Notes: generated by a model not told the origin, from the letters alone. Shown: positions 1 through 8,364, numbered from the stretch's first letter. The stretch is DNA of 64,000 nucleotides from Vogesella indigofera (GCF_028548395.1 NZ_JAQQLA010000004.1:941970-1005969), one strand, 5' to 3'. Numbers and translations: made by a program.

Positions 1-1
1 G

Positions 2-316
2 CTGTTCCCGTTTGCCGGCACCCTCAACCCGTACTCCACCGGCCTCTTGGGCGAGCTGCTGCTCGGCATGGGCCTGATCGCGCTATTCCGCCACAAGGCC
101 AGCGTCGGCGGCATCAACATCCTGGCGCTGTACGTGCAGCAACGCTACGGCCTGCGCGCCGGCAAGCTGCAATTCGGCATCGACCTCTTGATCCTGCTGG
201 CATCATTGCTGCTCTGCAGCCTGCCGCAACTGATCGGCTCGCTGATCGGCGCCGCCGCGATGAGTCTGGTGATCGGCTTTTATCACCGGCCGGATCGTTA
301 CATCGCGGCATCGTAA
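2..316 (+). CDS. YitT-family membrane protein, 3' part
   Basis: The reading frame is open from the left edge of the window, so only the last 104 residues are seen and the start lies outside. The visible part has hydrophobic segments around a VGGINILALY-type motif followed by an RAGK loop and two further hydrophobic stretches, which resembles the YitT/YczE family of small inner-membrane proteins of unknown transport role. It ends in TAA at 314-316. It is the only plus-strand gene left of the putative origin. Family assignment comes from recalled motif similarity; the function is not known. Confidence 0.6.
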   Translation: MFPFAGTLNPYSTGLLGELLLGMGLIALFRHKASVGGINILALYVQQRYGLRAGKLQFGIDLLILLASLLLCSLPQLIGSLIGAAAMSLVIGFYHRPDRYIAAS

Positions 317-377
317 GCAAGGTTGTCCACAAAGCATGACAGCTTGTGGCCAACTTTTTTTGTCAATCGAGGTAAAC

Positions 378-403
378 GTTGGGCTTCGCAAGCTCAGCCC
401 AAC
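378..403. repeat. Short inverted repeat (GTTGGGCT stem)
   Basis: GTTGGGCT at 378-385 pairs with AGCCCAAC at 396-403 around a 10-base loop. The GTTGGGCT-TCGCAAGCTC-AGCCCAAC arrangement resembles a small intergenic repeat seen in many proteobacterial genomes. It lies between the convergent ends of the YitT-like gene and the DUF3806 gene, so it may also act as a transcript-end hairpin, although no T-run follows directly. Confidence 0.5.
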
Positions 404-447
404 CTACTGTGCTGCATTTCTCATGACTGTACGACTAAAGGTCATGC

Positions 448-909
448 TTATTGCAGAGCCTGGATACGCTGTCTGGTGTGATCTGCTATGCCGTTGTAAA
501 GCGTAAAAACATCGACAGTTTCCCCACTCTCAATGCGTTTGGAGATCATGGTTAGCGGGAACAGCAGGAGGGAGGAGTTCTGGTATTGCAGCGCTGGGTC
601 ACGACCATATTCATCACTAACCATCACCCACTTGAATTCCAATTCTTGGACGAACACATCCCCCAGTACCACGCCCATCGCCTGTAGTTCGTATGTCTGG
701 TCGAGGCGGAATTGCCTAGCGTCCAGCAAGGCACGCAAGGCGCCGAGCTTGCTGGGTACAGTGGAGTGATCACCCGCCGGCAGGAAGTATTGGACCAATT
801 GGCGCTGAGCATTGAGGGCGGCGATATCCTGTTCCCCCAGCGGGGATATTTCTTGTGCGGCCAACATCTGGCTCCCGAACAACAGTAGTAGTAGCAATGA
901 TCGGCTCAT
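448..909 (-). CDS. Secreted DUF3806-like protein
   Basis: A 153-residue protein. It starts with a typical Sec signal peptide (positive MSR, run of leucines, cleavage probably after LAAQ near residue 19), so it is probably periplasmic. The rest carries a VLGD...EFKWVMVSDEYGRD segment that resembles the DUF3806 family, which has no assigned function. It stands alone on the minus strand, upstream of the CPBP gene in transcriptional direction. The family call is moderately sure; no biochemical role can be given. Confidence 0.65.
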   Translation of the reverse strand: MSRSLLLLLLFGSQMLAAQEISPLGEQDIAALNAQRQLVQYFLPAGDHSTVPSKLGALRALLDARQFRLDQTYELQAMGVVLGDVFVQELEFKWVMVSDEYGRDPALQYQNSSLLLFPLTMISKRIESGETVDVFTLYNGIADHTRQRIQALQ

Positions 910-1033
910 GTGGGATCTCTTCTTAGGGCCTGCCTGTGTTTACCACTTGCCCTTGTTGTTTCATGTGGCACAGATGAATCCACCCTGCTGGCAAATGCTA
1001 GCCTGCTGCTCTGCTAGTGCATCAGCAGCAGCC

Positions 1034-1687
1034 TCACCCCTGGTGAAAGAAGGGCACGATATCCCACAGGATATGCGCCAGCACCGGAGGCCATAGCGTT
1101 CGTTTCCAGAGATAGGCAATACTGAGTGTCAACCCGAAGGTGAGTACCCATACCACGCCCAGCGGCCCTTGATACAGGTGATAAAGCATGCGTACCAGCA
1201 GCGATATGCCCAGGGCCAGCGACGGACCTTGATGATGTAGACCGCGAGCCAGCACGCCTAGTAGGAAGACTTCCTCGAAGGTGCCGTTGATCATGGCAAA
1301 ACATACGATAGACACGAGCGACAGCTCCGCAAAGGAGAAGCGGCTCATACCGTGCTGACCGGCAATGTGTGTGAGACTCGCTACCCCCGAAGTTATCAGT
1401 CCGCTGGCCAGCCAAGCAATTACGGTTAGCAGCAATCCGGCCAGTGTGCTGCGCCAGCTTGGTCGAGGGTAAAGGTCGGCAATGTCAAAACCCTGTGCCC
1501 GTAGATAGAGCAAGGCGGTGGCGGCAAGTATCAGCTCAATGAGGATCATGCCGGCATTGCTGTCATCGCTGAGCGTAAGCATGGGGAATCCTGCGCTGAC
1601 GATTTGTAGGGATGTCAGCGTAGGCAGGCCAAAACAGATAAGGCTGATGATGAGTGCCTGGGTTGGGTAAAGGTTGAACTTTGGCAT
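1034..1687 (-). CDS. CPBP-family intramembrane metalloprotease-like protein
   Basis: A 217-residue, strongly hydrophobic protein with about six to eight membrane segments. It has the CPBP (CAAX protease / bacteriocin-processing) signature: a Glu-Glu pair in GTFEEVFLLGVLARG and a late His in LAHILWD. The usual EExxxR reads EExxxG here, so activity is not certain. An ATG at 1747 would extend the frame by 20 residues, but it falls just behind the T-run of the rlhA terminator, so the ATG at 1687 is preferred. Neither start has a clear ribosome binding site. Confidence 0.7.
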   Translation of the reverse strand: MPKFNLYPTQALIISLICFGLPTLTSLQIVSAGFPMLTLSDDSNAGMILIELILAATALLYLRAQGFDIADLYPRPSWRSTLAGLLLTVIAWLASGLITSGVASLTHIAGQHGMSRFSFAELSLVSIVCFAMINGTFEEVFLLGVLARGLHHQGPSLALGISLLVRMLYHLYQGPLGVVWVLTFGLTLSIAYLWKRTLWPPVLAHILWDIVPFFHQG

Positions 1688-1749
1688 GGGTAGTCGCTTT
1701 GATGAGGTGATCGGCCGGAGCTTTGGCGGCAACAAGACACCTCCCATTA

Positions 1750-1780
1750 TGACAAAAGGGCAAGCCGACTGGCTTGCCCT
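1750..1780 (-). terminator. Rho-independent terminator of rlhA
   Basis: On the minus strand GGGCAAGCC-AGTC-GGCTTGCCC forms a 9-bp stem with a 4-base loop followed by TTTTGTCAT. It lies about 60 bases beyond the rlhA stop codon and ahead of the CPBP gene, separating the two transcripts. Confidence 0.85.
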
Positions 1781-1804
1781 TGTTGTTTGTTAAAGGAGAA
1801 CTCC

Positions 1805-1824
1805 TGCGGCCAAGGTTGGCCGCA
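1805..1824. repeat. GTTGGCCGCA repeat, paired copy
   Basis: The right arm is an exact GTTGGCCGCA (1815-1824) and the left arm is TGCGGCCAAG, one mismatch from the inverse. It lies between the rlhA stop and its terminator. Confidence 0.85.
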
Positions 1825-1840
1825 TCAATCATCCGCTAGC

Positions 1841-3820
1841 TCACGAAGCAGGCCGCTGCTTGAAGAAGGTAATCGGCGCCGTCGCCGGGATCTCGCTCGG
1901 TGGAGGCGATTTCAGGATGTGCTTCTTCATCTTGCCCATCACGTGCATCTCGCACGGGCGGCATTCGAATTTCAGGGTGTAGGTCTCGTCGCCGGATTTC
2001 AGCACCATCGGGTCGGCGCGCACCTGGCCCATCACGCCCTTCACGCCCTTGGCCTGCTTCGGACACAGGTTGTAGGAGAAGCGCAGGCAGTGCTTGGTGA
2101 TCATCAGGCTGACTTCGCCTTCTTCCTGGTGCGCCTCGTAGGCCGGCTCGATGACTTCCACGCCGTGCACCTTGTAGAAATCCCAGGCCTTGGCGTTGTA
2201 GACGTTGGCGAGGTAGCTGAGGTTTTTTTCCGGATACGGTACCGGCGGCTCGACGGGCGCCTTGCGCGGCTGGCGCGGCCATGCGGCCAACCTTGCGGCT
2301 TCCAGTTTTTCCACCGCGTCGCGGCGCAGCGCGTTGATCACCGATGACGGCACGAACCACGGCTGCGCCAGGTTCAGCGCCACGTCGTTGGCCACGAACA
2401 GGGTGTTGCCGAGCTTGGCGACGGCGTCGCGCAGGCTGGCTTCGGCGCGGACGGCGTCCTTGGCCGGCTCCAGCGCCAGTGGCGCGTGGGCGGTGGCGCT
2501 ACAGCCGTCCTCGTCGGTGACGGTCAGCGCCAGGCCGTCGGCGGTCTGGTCCAGATTCAGCCACACGCCGATGCGGCGTTCTGCCGATTTTTTCAGCAGC
2601 GACAGCTCCCACGCGTGATCGCGGTTGCGGCTGATGCGGGTGCCGGGCTTGAGGCCGGCCAGCACCGCCGGGTCGTTGGGCACGCAGCGCCACAGCAGCT
2701 CGCCGCCCGGCACGTGGCCGATCTGCTGCACGGTGTTGAGCTGCATGCCGACAACTTCGCGCTTCTTCATGTAGTTGATGCCATCGCCGTTGGCCATGCT
2801 GTCGGCGGTGGCGATCTCCAGCCAGTTGTCGCCGACCCAGTGCACGCTGCCCAGCTCGACGCCGACGAATTTCGGCGAGTCGAAGGCGCCGATGTCGATC
2901 TTGCGGCCGGTGGCGAAGTAGTCGGTGGCACCGCGGTGGAAGGTCTTGTCCGGATCGGGCGCGAAGTAGATTTCGCTGCTGCCGCTGGAGGCGGGCGCCA
3001 GTTCCGGCCGGCGCTCGATGATTTCGTCGAGCAGCAGGCGGTAGTGGGCGGTGATGTTCTTGACGTAGCTGACGTCCTTGTAGCGGCCTTCGATTTTCAG
3101 CGAGCGCACGCCGGCGTCGAGCAGCGCTTCGAGGTTGCGGCTCTGGTTGTTGTCCTTCATCGACAGCAGGTGCTTGTCGAAGGCGACCACGCCGCCTTTT
3201 TCGTCGGTGAGGGTGTACGGCAGGCGACAGGCTTGCGAGCAATCGCCACGGTTGGCGCTGCGGCCGTTGTCGGCGTGGCTGATGTAGCACTGGCCGGAGA
3301 AGGCCACGCACAGCGCGCCGTGGATGAAGTATTCGATGGTGGCACTATCGCCGACGTTGTCTGCAATGGCACGGATTTGCGGGATGGTCAGCTCGCGCGC
3401 CAGCACCACCTGCGAAAAGCCGGCATCGGACAGAAAGCGCGCCTTGGCGGCGTCGCGGATGTCGCACTGGGTGGAGGCGTGCAGCTGAATCGGCGGCAGG
3501 TCCAGCTGCAGGATGCCCATATCCTGCACGATCAGCGCGTCGACACCCGCGTCGTACAATTGCCAGATCAGCGTGCGCGCGGCGTCCAGCTCGGCGTCGT
3601 GCAGGATGGTGTTGAGCGTGGTGAAGATGCGCGCGTGGTAGCGGTGGGCAAACTGCACCAGCTCGGCGATCTCCGCCACGCTGTTACAGGCGTTGTGCCG
3701 CGCGCCAAAGCTCGGCCCGCCGATATAGACCGCGTCCGCACCGTGCAAAATCGCCTCGCGGCCGATGTCGATGTTCTTGGCGGGGGACAACAGCTCAACC
3801 TGGTGCGGCAACAGACTCAT
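1841..3820 (-). CDS. rlhA: 23S rRNA C2501 hydroxylation protein RlhA (U32 family)
   Basis: A 659-residue protein that follows E. coli RlhA (YdcP, about 650 residues) closely along its length, from the LLSPA...HGADAVYIGG N-terminus, through HASTQCDI and SGQCYISH, to the C-terminal FECRPCEMHV segment. RlhA makes 5-hydroxycytidine at position 2501 of 23S rRNA and depends on iron-sulfur assembly. Four family cysteines are present (C171, C178, C194, C198), with C194 and C198 in CSQAC. Its full length separates it from the shorter paralogue TrhP (YegQ). It is monocistronic with its own terminator, and one TGCGGCCAAC copy lies inside the gene at 2282-2291. Confidence 0.93.
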   Translation of the reverse strand: MSLLPHQVELLSPAKNIDIGREAILHGADAVYIGGPSFGARHNACNSVAEIAELVQFAHRYHARIFTTLNTILHDAELDAARTLIWQLYDAGVDALIVQDMGILQLDLPPIQLHASTQCDIRDAAKARFLSDAGFSQVVLARELTIPQIRAIADNVGDSATIEYFIHGALCVAFSGQCYISHADNGRSANRGDCSQACRLPYTLTDEKGGVVAFDKHLLSMKDNNQSRNLEALLDAGVRSLKIEGRYKDVSYVKNITAHYRLLLDEIIERRPELAPASSGSSEIYFAPDPDKTFHRGATDYFATGRKIDIGAFDSPKFVGVELGSVHWVGDNWLEIATADSMANGDGINYMKKREVVGMQLNTVQQIGHVPGGELLWRCVPNDPAVLAGLKPGTRISRNRDHAWELSLLKKSAERRIGVWLNLDQTADGLALTVTDEDGCSATAHAPLALEPAKDAVRAEASLRDAVAKLGNTLFVANDVALNLAQPWFVPSSVINALRRDAVEKLEAARLAAWPRQPRKAPVEPPVPYPEKNLSYLANVYNAKAWDFYKVHGVEVIEPAYEAHQEEGEVSLMITKHCLRFSYNLCPKQAKGVKGVMGQVRADPMVLKSGDETYTLKFECRPCEMHVMGKMKKHILKSPPPSEIPATAPITFFKQRPAS

Positions 3821-3893
3821 GAATACTTCCTGCGGTGGGTGGGGGCAAGGCGCGGAATGATAGCAGAATCAGGTACTTGGGTGGGATCGATGT

Positions 3894-3913
3894 TGCGGCC
3901 AACGTTGGCCGCA
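3894..3913. repeat. GTTGGCCGCA repeat, perfect 20-bp palindrome
   Basis: TGCGGCCAACGTTGGCCGCA, with one more matching base on each side. It lies about 75 bp upstream of the rlhA start, between rlhA and the MITE-like element. Confidence 0.95.
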
Positions 3914-3977
3914 ACACTACCCGACCGGGGGACGACGCGCGGTCATCCCCGGGTGCTGATGCGGTGGGTGGCGGCTA

Positions 3978-4127
3978 GAACGTGTTCACGATCTCGCGAG
4001 CCAGAACGAGGCAAGGCGAAAACGGCTGGGGAAGCGGCGTTTATCCGGATATCAACCCGCATGCCGAAGCCGTTTTCAACGCGGTCCCGCCCATTTAGCG
4101 ATCATTCGCAGCAGATCGTGCAGGTTC
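3978..4127. mobile_element. 150-bp MITE-like element, copy A
   Basis: The left end GAACGTGTTCACGATCT and the inverted right end GAACCTGCACGATCT match with one substitution and a 2-base gap. An inner inverted pair, GAAAACGGCT (4020-4029) and AGCCGTTTTC (4068-4077), could close a second stem. A 150-bp relative lies at 55348-55497. The flanks are CTA on the left and TTA on the right, compatible with a decayed 3-bp TNA-type target duplication. The right flank TTA supplies the TAA stop of the next minus-strand gene. It has no coding capacity, so it would need a transposase in trans. I cannot name the parent insertion sequence. Confidence 0.75.
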
Positions 4128-4442
4128 TTAGCCGATGACGCGCAGGATTTCCCAGCGCTGGGTGCCGGACACCACGTGCGGCTCCAGCGCCTTGCTCCAC
4201 GCGGCGTGGTCGGGCAGGGCGCCCAGCTTGCTCCAGGCCGCATCCAGCTCGGCCAGATCGGCGATCTCGATTTCGGACTGGATGGTGGACTCCTTGACGC
4301 CGATCGAGCCGGTCAGCAGCCGCACGCGCTGCGGCGTCCAGCCGACCTGCGAGCCGATGTCGCGCAGCCAGCGCTGCATCTCGGCGATGACTTCCGGTTT
4401 GTGGCCAAACTTGGCCTCGATACTCCAGCGGGCGATCATCAT
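4128..4442 (-). CDS. Small conserved protein, possible dimeric alpha/beta-barrel fold
   Basis: A 104-residue soluble protein starting MMIARWSIEA. The start at 4442 is chosen because GAGGAG lies six bases upstream; an upstream ATG at 4499 has no such site. Length and the pattern of a leading beta strand, amphipathic helix and a second strand are reminiscent of dimeric alpha/beta-barrel (ABM/Dabb-type) proteins, but I cannot assign a domain firmly. The stop codon TAA is exactly the flank of the MITE-like element, so the native C-terminus may have been trimmed or the element may have inserted at the stop. Function unknown. Confidence 0.65.
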   Translation of the reverse strand: MMIARWSIEAKFGHKPEVIAEMQRWLRDIGSQVGWTPQRVRLLTGSIGVKESTIQSEIEIADLAELDAAWSKLGALPDHAAWSKALEPHVVSGTQRWEILRVIG

Positions 4443-4588
4443 GACGGGCTCCTCGGGCAGCGTTATAACCCAGCATAGACCATGCCGCCGCGACACCAAA
4501 CGTTGGCCGCAGCCGCCGGCAAGCCGTTGATCTGGCTGTCATTTATTGCCGCCTCGGCGCCGGCCGTCATCCGCGCCGGATGGTGGCG

Positions 4589-4825
4589 TCAGCCGCGTTG
4601 CTGCAGCAGAGTCGCCAGGGTATCGACCGCGTCCGACCATTCCGCGTCGCAGTCCAGCGACTGGCGCAGGAACGCGGCCTGGCTCGCGCTCCAGAACGGC
4701 GCCTCCGCCAGCACCACCTGTTCCGGCAGCGGATGGCTCTGTACAAACTGGTTGATCGCCTTGGTGCTGTTGTCCAGTCCGAGCTGTGCAAACAGCTCGG
4801 TCAGTTCGTGATGCCCGGTATCCAT
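4589..4825 (-). CDS. DUF2789-like small protein
   Basis: A 78-residue acidic protein beginning MDTGHHELTELFAQLGL, which resembles the DUF2789 family of small proteobacterial proteins of unknown function. The ATG at 4825 is chosen over the one at 4855 because GGGAGG lies eight bases upstream and the family usually starts at this MDT. No signal peptide or membrane segment is seen. It is probably transcribed alone or ahead of the 4128-4442 gene. Confidence 0.7.
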   Translation of the reverse strand: MDTGHHELTELFAQLGLDNSTKAINQFVQSHPLPEQVVLAEAPFWSASQAAFLRQSLDCDAEWSDAVDTLATLLQQRG

Positions 4826-5180
4826 GATTGCCGCCTCCCGTGCTGGAAAATTCATCAGTTCAGCTTAGACCGTGGCGCAAAAATTGCCGCATCGTCGCGG
4901 CGGCAAACCGTTGCAGGTGCCATCGGCAACGGCGCGGCCAACGGTGGGCAAGCCTGGCCGTCACACCGGCGGTAGCAGCAGGATGACGCGGCAAGGCGGT
5001 AGCACGGCGCCACAGCCGCCCGCCACGTGCCTGGCGTGCGCTTCCGTCAGCACGAGGTGTTGACGACGGCAGCGGGCGCTGGCGGCCGGTTTACGGGCCG
5101 CCAGCCACGATACAGCGCGAGTGACGCCGCGGCCGCCGGCCAGCGGCGGGGTGCAAGGTCGCCGTTGCGCTGGAGAACGC
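4826..5180. other. Non-coding stretch, 355 bp
   Basis: GC-rich intergenic DNA between the DUF2789-like gene and the end of the epimerase gene, both on the minus strand. Open frames here lack family resemblance and a ribosome binding site. A weak relative of the dispersed repeat (GCGCGGCCAAC) lies near 4930. I see no clear terminator or RNA gene. Confidence 0.5.
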
Positions 5181-6155
5181 TCAACACTGGTGGTAACCGC
5201 GATACCAGTCGACAAACGCCTGCATGCCGTCGCGCAGCGGCGTGTCCGGCGAGAAACCGACCGCATCGCGCAGCCGCGCGGTGTCGGCGTAGGTGACCGG
5301 CACGTCGCCGTCCTGCATCGGCAGGTATTGCTTGACGGCTTCGCGGCCGCAGGCGGCTTCGGTGGCCTCGATGAAGGCCATCAGCGGCACCGGGTTGTGG
5401 TTGCCGATGTTGAACACCGCGAACGGCACGTCACCGCTGGCCGGATGCACCATCACCCGCAGCACGCCCTCGACGATGTCGTCGATGAAGGTGAAATCGC
5501 GCTGCATCTGGCCGTGGTTGAACACCTTGATCGGGTCGCCGTTGAGGATGGCCTCGGTAAACAGCCACGGCGCCATGTCCGGGCGGCCCCACGGGCCGTA
5601 GACGGTGAAGAAGCGCAGGCCGGTGACCGGCAGCTGGTACAGGTGGGCGTAGCTGTGTGCCATCACCTCGTTGGCCTTCTTGGTGGCGGCGTAGAAGCTG
5701 ACCGGCTCGTCGACGCGATCGTCCTCGCTGAACGGCACCTTGGCGTTCTTGCCGTAGACGCTGGAGGAGCTGGCGAACACCAGGTGCTGTACCGGGTGGC
5801 GGCGGCAGGCTTCGAGGATGTTGGTATGGCCGACCAGGTTGCTCTGCGCGTAGACGTGCGGGTTGTCGATGCTGTAGCGCACCCCAGCCTGGGCGGCGAG
5901 GTGGATCACGTAGTCCGGGCGCTCGGCGGCAAACAGCGCGTCGAGGGCGGCCCAGTCCGCGATGTCCAGCTTGTGGAAAACGAAGCCGGCACGACCCTGC
6001 AGCGTGGCCAGACGCGCGTGTTTCAGCGCCACCGCGTAGTAGTCGTTGAGGTTATCCACAGCGATCACTTGCACATCGCCGCGATCCAGCAGTTTTTCAC
6101 ATACCGCGCGGCCAATGAAACCGGCGGCGCCGGTGACCAGTACTTTCATCGTCAT
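5181..6155 (-). CDS. NAD-dependent epimerase, UDP-glucuronate 4-epimerase type
   Basis: A 324-residue extended short-chain dehydrogenase. The Rossmann motif GAAGFIG is at residues 9-15, the SSSSVYG strand around 130, and the catalytic Tyr155-xxx-Lys159 in FYAATKK. The RFFTVYGPWGRPDMA segment is typical of UDP-glucuronate (or UDP-glucose) 4-epimerases that feed surface-polysaccharide synthesis. The start ATG overlaps the stop of the upstream glycosyltransferase (ATGA), so the two are translationally coupled. A second ATG two codons later (6149) has better spacing to AGGA. Exact substrate is inferred. A perfect DnaA box lies inside at 6052-6060. Confidence 0.85.
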   Translation of the reverse strand: MTMKVLVTGAAGFIGRAVCEKLLDRGDVQVIAVDNLNDYYAVALKHARLATLQGRAGFVFHKLDIADWAALDALFAAERPDYVIHLAAQAGVRYSIDNPHVYAQSNLVGHTNILEACRRHPVQHLVFASSSSVYGKNAKVPFSEDDRVDEPVSFYAATKKANEVMAHSYAHLYQLPVTGLRFFTVYGPWGRPDMAPWLFTEAILNGDPIKVFNHGQMQRDFTFIDDIVEGVLRVMVHPASGDVPFAVFNIGNHNPVPLMAFIEATEAACGREAVKQYLPMQDGDVPVTYADTARLRDAVGFSPDTPLRDGMQAFVDWYRGYHQC

Positions 6156-6913
6156 TTTTCCTGTGGGCGAAGCCGGTGCAGCTCGATCAGCTTCGCGTAT
6201 TTGAGATAACTGTTGAAGCAGCCAATGCTGATGTGGACAAGTCCGGGCAGGCCGTCGCGAAACCCCTGCCGCAGCAGGTAAAACTTCACGAAGCGCAGCA
6301 GCGGGCTGAGCAGCAGCTTGGCGATGCCCGCCTTTTTCCCGCGCTGATACAGCGTTTCTGCCTGCAGGCTGGTGTAGCGGTTCTGTTTACCGAGGTACAG
6401 CGCGATGTCTTCGCCGGATTCGTGCATCAGGTCACCGCCCAGGGTGCCGACTTCGCCATTGGCGATCACGTACTCGTGCACTACGTCGTCGGACCAGCGT
6501 GCCTGCCGGCGGTCGAACAGCCGCAGGCTGTAATCGGGATAGCCTTCGCCAAACTTCAAAAAACGGCCCATGAACTTGTTGCTGCGCGCGAAGCGGTAGG
6601 CACCAAGTGCCGGATTGTGCAGCAAGCTGCTGATTTCATGGCGTAATTTTTCTGATAACCACTCGTCGGCATCCAGACACAGCACCCAGTCGTGGCTGGC
6701 CTGCTGTACCGCGAATTGCTTCTGCGGACCGAATCCCAGCCACGTTTGGTGGATAACTTTTGCCTTATAGGCAGAGGCTATTGCCAATGTCCTGTCGGTG
6801 CTCCCCGAATCCACCACCACGATCTCGTCGGCAAAGGCGCAGCTTTGCAGACATTTTTCCAGCAGCGCTTCGGCATTTTTGGTGATCAGAACCACGCTAA
6901 GTTGGCGCGACAT
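6152..6913 (-). CDS. Family 2 glycosyltransferase, WaaE/LgtF-like (LPS core)
   Basis: A 253-residue GT-A glycosyltransferase. It has the N-terminal SVVLITKNAEALL strand, the VDSGSTDRT nucleotide-sugar motif, LDADEW as the metal-binding D-x-D, and a GYPDYSLRLFDR / DDVVHEYV block typical of the WaaE/LgtF group, which adds glucose to heptose I of the lipopolysaccharide core. The nearby waaC and waaA genes support an LPS role. It is first in a two-gene operon with the epimerase. Its start borders the putative replication origin. Enzyme family is sure, precise acceptor is not. Confidence 0.82.
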   Translation of the reverse strand: MSRQLSVVLITKNAEALLEKCLQSCAFADEIVVVDSGSTDRTLAIASAYKAKVIHQTWLGFGPQKQFAVQQASHDWVLCLDADEWLSEKLRHEISSLLHNPALGAYRFARSNKFMGRFLKFGEGYPDYSLRLFDRRQARWSDDVVHEYVIANGEVGTLGGDLMHESGEDIALYLGKQNRYTSLQAETLYQRGKKAGIAKLLLSPLLRFVKFYLLRQGFRDGLPGLVHISIGCFNSYLKYAKLIELHRLRPQEK

Positions 6914-7407
6914 TCTTTCTAGTACTTTCTAGTTATATAAAGGATAAGGATAGTAGAAGGCAGTGCCGGTCTGTGGATAACACGTTAAAGACCATTTTTT
7001 TCAACGACTTGCACTATCGCCTAGCTTGTCGTTGCCGCAGCTGGAATGGCGTGCATCAGTTGTGGACAATTTTGCCATCTTGCCGCGCTGCCCGCTTATC
7101 CACAATCTCTTGTCAGCAATGACGCAAACCGTGTGTCCAGCCGTTTTAGGCTGCACCTCATCTTTTCATTGTTTGCCTATTTTAAATATGAAGATACTGA
7201 TGTAGTGGACACTTTTCTGTGGATAACCCGCTATTTAGCAATGTTTTCAACAGTTTGGCTTGTTGGGCGCTGGGTCTTTGAAGGGCCTGCCAGCCACAGG
7301 ACAGCTTGTGGACAGTTTTGACGATATTTATCCACTGCCAGTTATCCACAAAGCGGTAGCCCTGATTTTACTTGGTTAACCACAGGGCTGCCCGTAAAAT
7401 CCGGCGC
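6914..7407. other. Candidate chromosomal replication origin (oriC) with DnaA-box cluster
   Basis: About 490 bp without a gene. Perfect DnaA boxes (TTATCCACA) lie at 6972-6980 (-), 7096-7104 (+), 7218-7226 (-) and 7342-7350 (+), spaced about 122-124 bp with alternating orientation. Near-perfect boxes lie at 7061-7069 (-, TTGTCCACA) and 7328-7336 (+, TTATCCACT), and a weaker one at 7307-7315 (-). One more perfect box is at 7451-7459 inside waaC. An AT-rich tract at about 7150-7215 could be the unwinding element. Genes are transcribed away on both sides. In contrast only one box lies in front of dnaA, 15 kb to the right. Origin identity is inference. Confidence 0.65.
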
Positions 7408-8364
7408 ATGAAAAACGTCCTGTTGCTGCGCACATCGTCGATGGGCGACCTTATCCACACCTGGCCGGCACTGACCGATCTGGCACGCCACCGCCCGGAG
7501 CTGACGGTGAGCTGGCTGGCGGAAGAAGGCTTCGCCGACATTCCCGGTCTGCATCCTCTGGTGAGCCGCACCATCCCCATCGCCTGGCGACGCTGGCGCA
7601 AGAACCTGTTCAAGGCCGCCACCTGGCGCGAGATCGCGACGCTGCGGCACACGCTGGCCACCACGCGCTGGGAACTGGTGCTGGACGCGCAGGGGCTGTT
7701 GAAGAGCGCCATTCCCGGACGCTGGGCCAACGGCCCGCTGGCCGGCTACGACCGCGCCAGCATCCGCGAACCGCTGGCCAGCCGTTTTTATGACCGCCGC
7801 TACGCGGTCAGCCGCCAGCTGTCGGCGATCGAGCGCAACCGCCAGCTGTTCGGCGTTGCCTTCGGCTACCGGCCCGAGGGCGCCCCGGTATTCGGCATCC
7901 GCTGTGGGGATCGTCTGCCGTGGCTGGCCGGCGGTGACTACGCGGTGCTGCTGCACGCTACCAGCCGCGACAGCAAGCTGTGGCCGGAGACGCACTGGAT
8001 CGCGCTGGCGCAGGCACTGCAGCGGCAGGGGCTGGCCATCGTCATTCCGTGGGGCAGTGCGGTGGAACAGCAGCGCGCGCAAAGGTTGGCCGCGGCCATT
8101 CCCGGCGCGGTGCTGGCACCGAAGATGAATCTGCGCGAGGCGGCGGCGCTGCTGGGCCACGCCGCGGCGGTGATCGGCGTCGATACCGGCCTGACCCACC
8201 TGGCCAACGCGCTGGATGTGCCGCTGGTGGCGATCTATACCGATACCGACCCGGCGCTGACCGGGGTGGTGGAAACCGCGCGGGCGGCCAACATCGGCCG
8301 TGCCGGCGAGATCCCGGCGGTGGACGCGGTGCTGGCGCTGCTGGCGCGAGTGCGCGGCGCATGA
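7408..8364 (+). CDS. waaC: Lipopolysaccharide heptosyltransferase I
   Basis: A 318-residue GT9-family enzyme that adds the first L-glycero-D-manno-heptose to Kdo of the LPS inner core at the cytoplasmic face of the inner membrane. Signatures are the N-terminal VLLLRTSSMGDLIHTWPAL, the VLDAQGLLKSA segment, HATSRDSKLWPETHW for nucleotide-sugar binding and GVDTGLTHLANAL near the C-terminus. The ATG at 7408 aligns with family starts; a longer frame from 7372 would add 12 basic residues. A DnaA box lies at 7451-7459. It overlaps waaA by four bases (ATGA), so the two form an operon. Confidence 0.93.
   Translation: MKNVLLLRTSSMGDLIHTWPALTDLARHRPELTVSWLAEEGFADIPGLHPLVSRTIPIAWRRWRKNLFKAATWREIATLRHTLATTRWELVLDAQGLLKSAIPGRWANGPLAGYDRASIREPLASRFYDRRYAVSRQLSAIERNRQLFGVAFGYRPEGAPVFGIRCGDRLPWLAGGDYAVLLHATSRDSKLWPETHWIALAQALQRQGLAIVIPWGSAVEQQRAQRLAAAIPGAVLAPKMNLREAAALLGHAAAVIGVDTGLTHLANALDVPLVAIYTDTDPALTGVVETARAANIGRAGEIPAVDAVLALLARVRGA

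Noticed and set aside
2486..4138. Long plus-strand open frame (550 residues) opposite rlhA
   Set aside because: It is antisense to rlhA, which is strongly conserved. The translation is rich in Ala, Val, Gly and His, as is typical of frames opposite GC-rich genes.
4961..5266. Possible small gene in the 4826-5180 gap
   Set aside because: Arg- and Ala-rich translation that runs into the end of the epimerase gene, without ribosome binding site.
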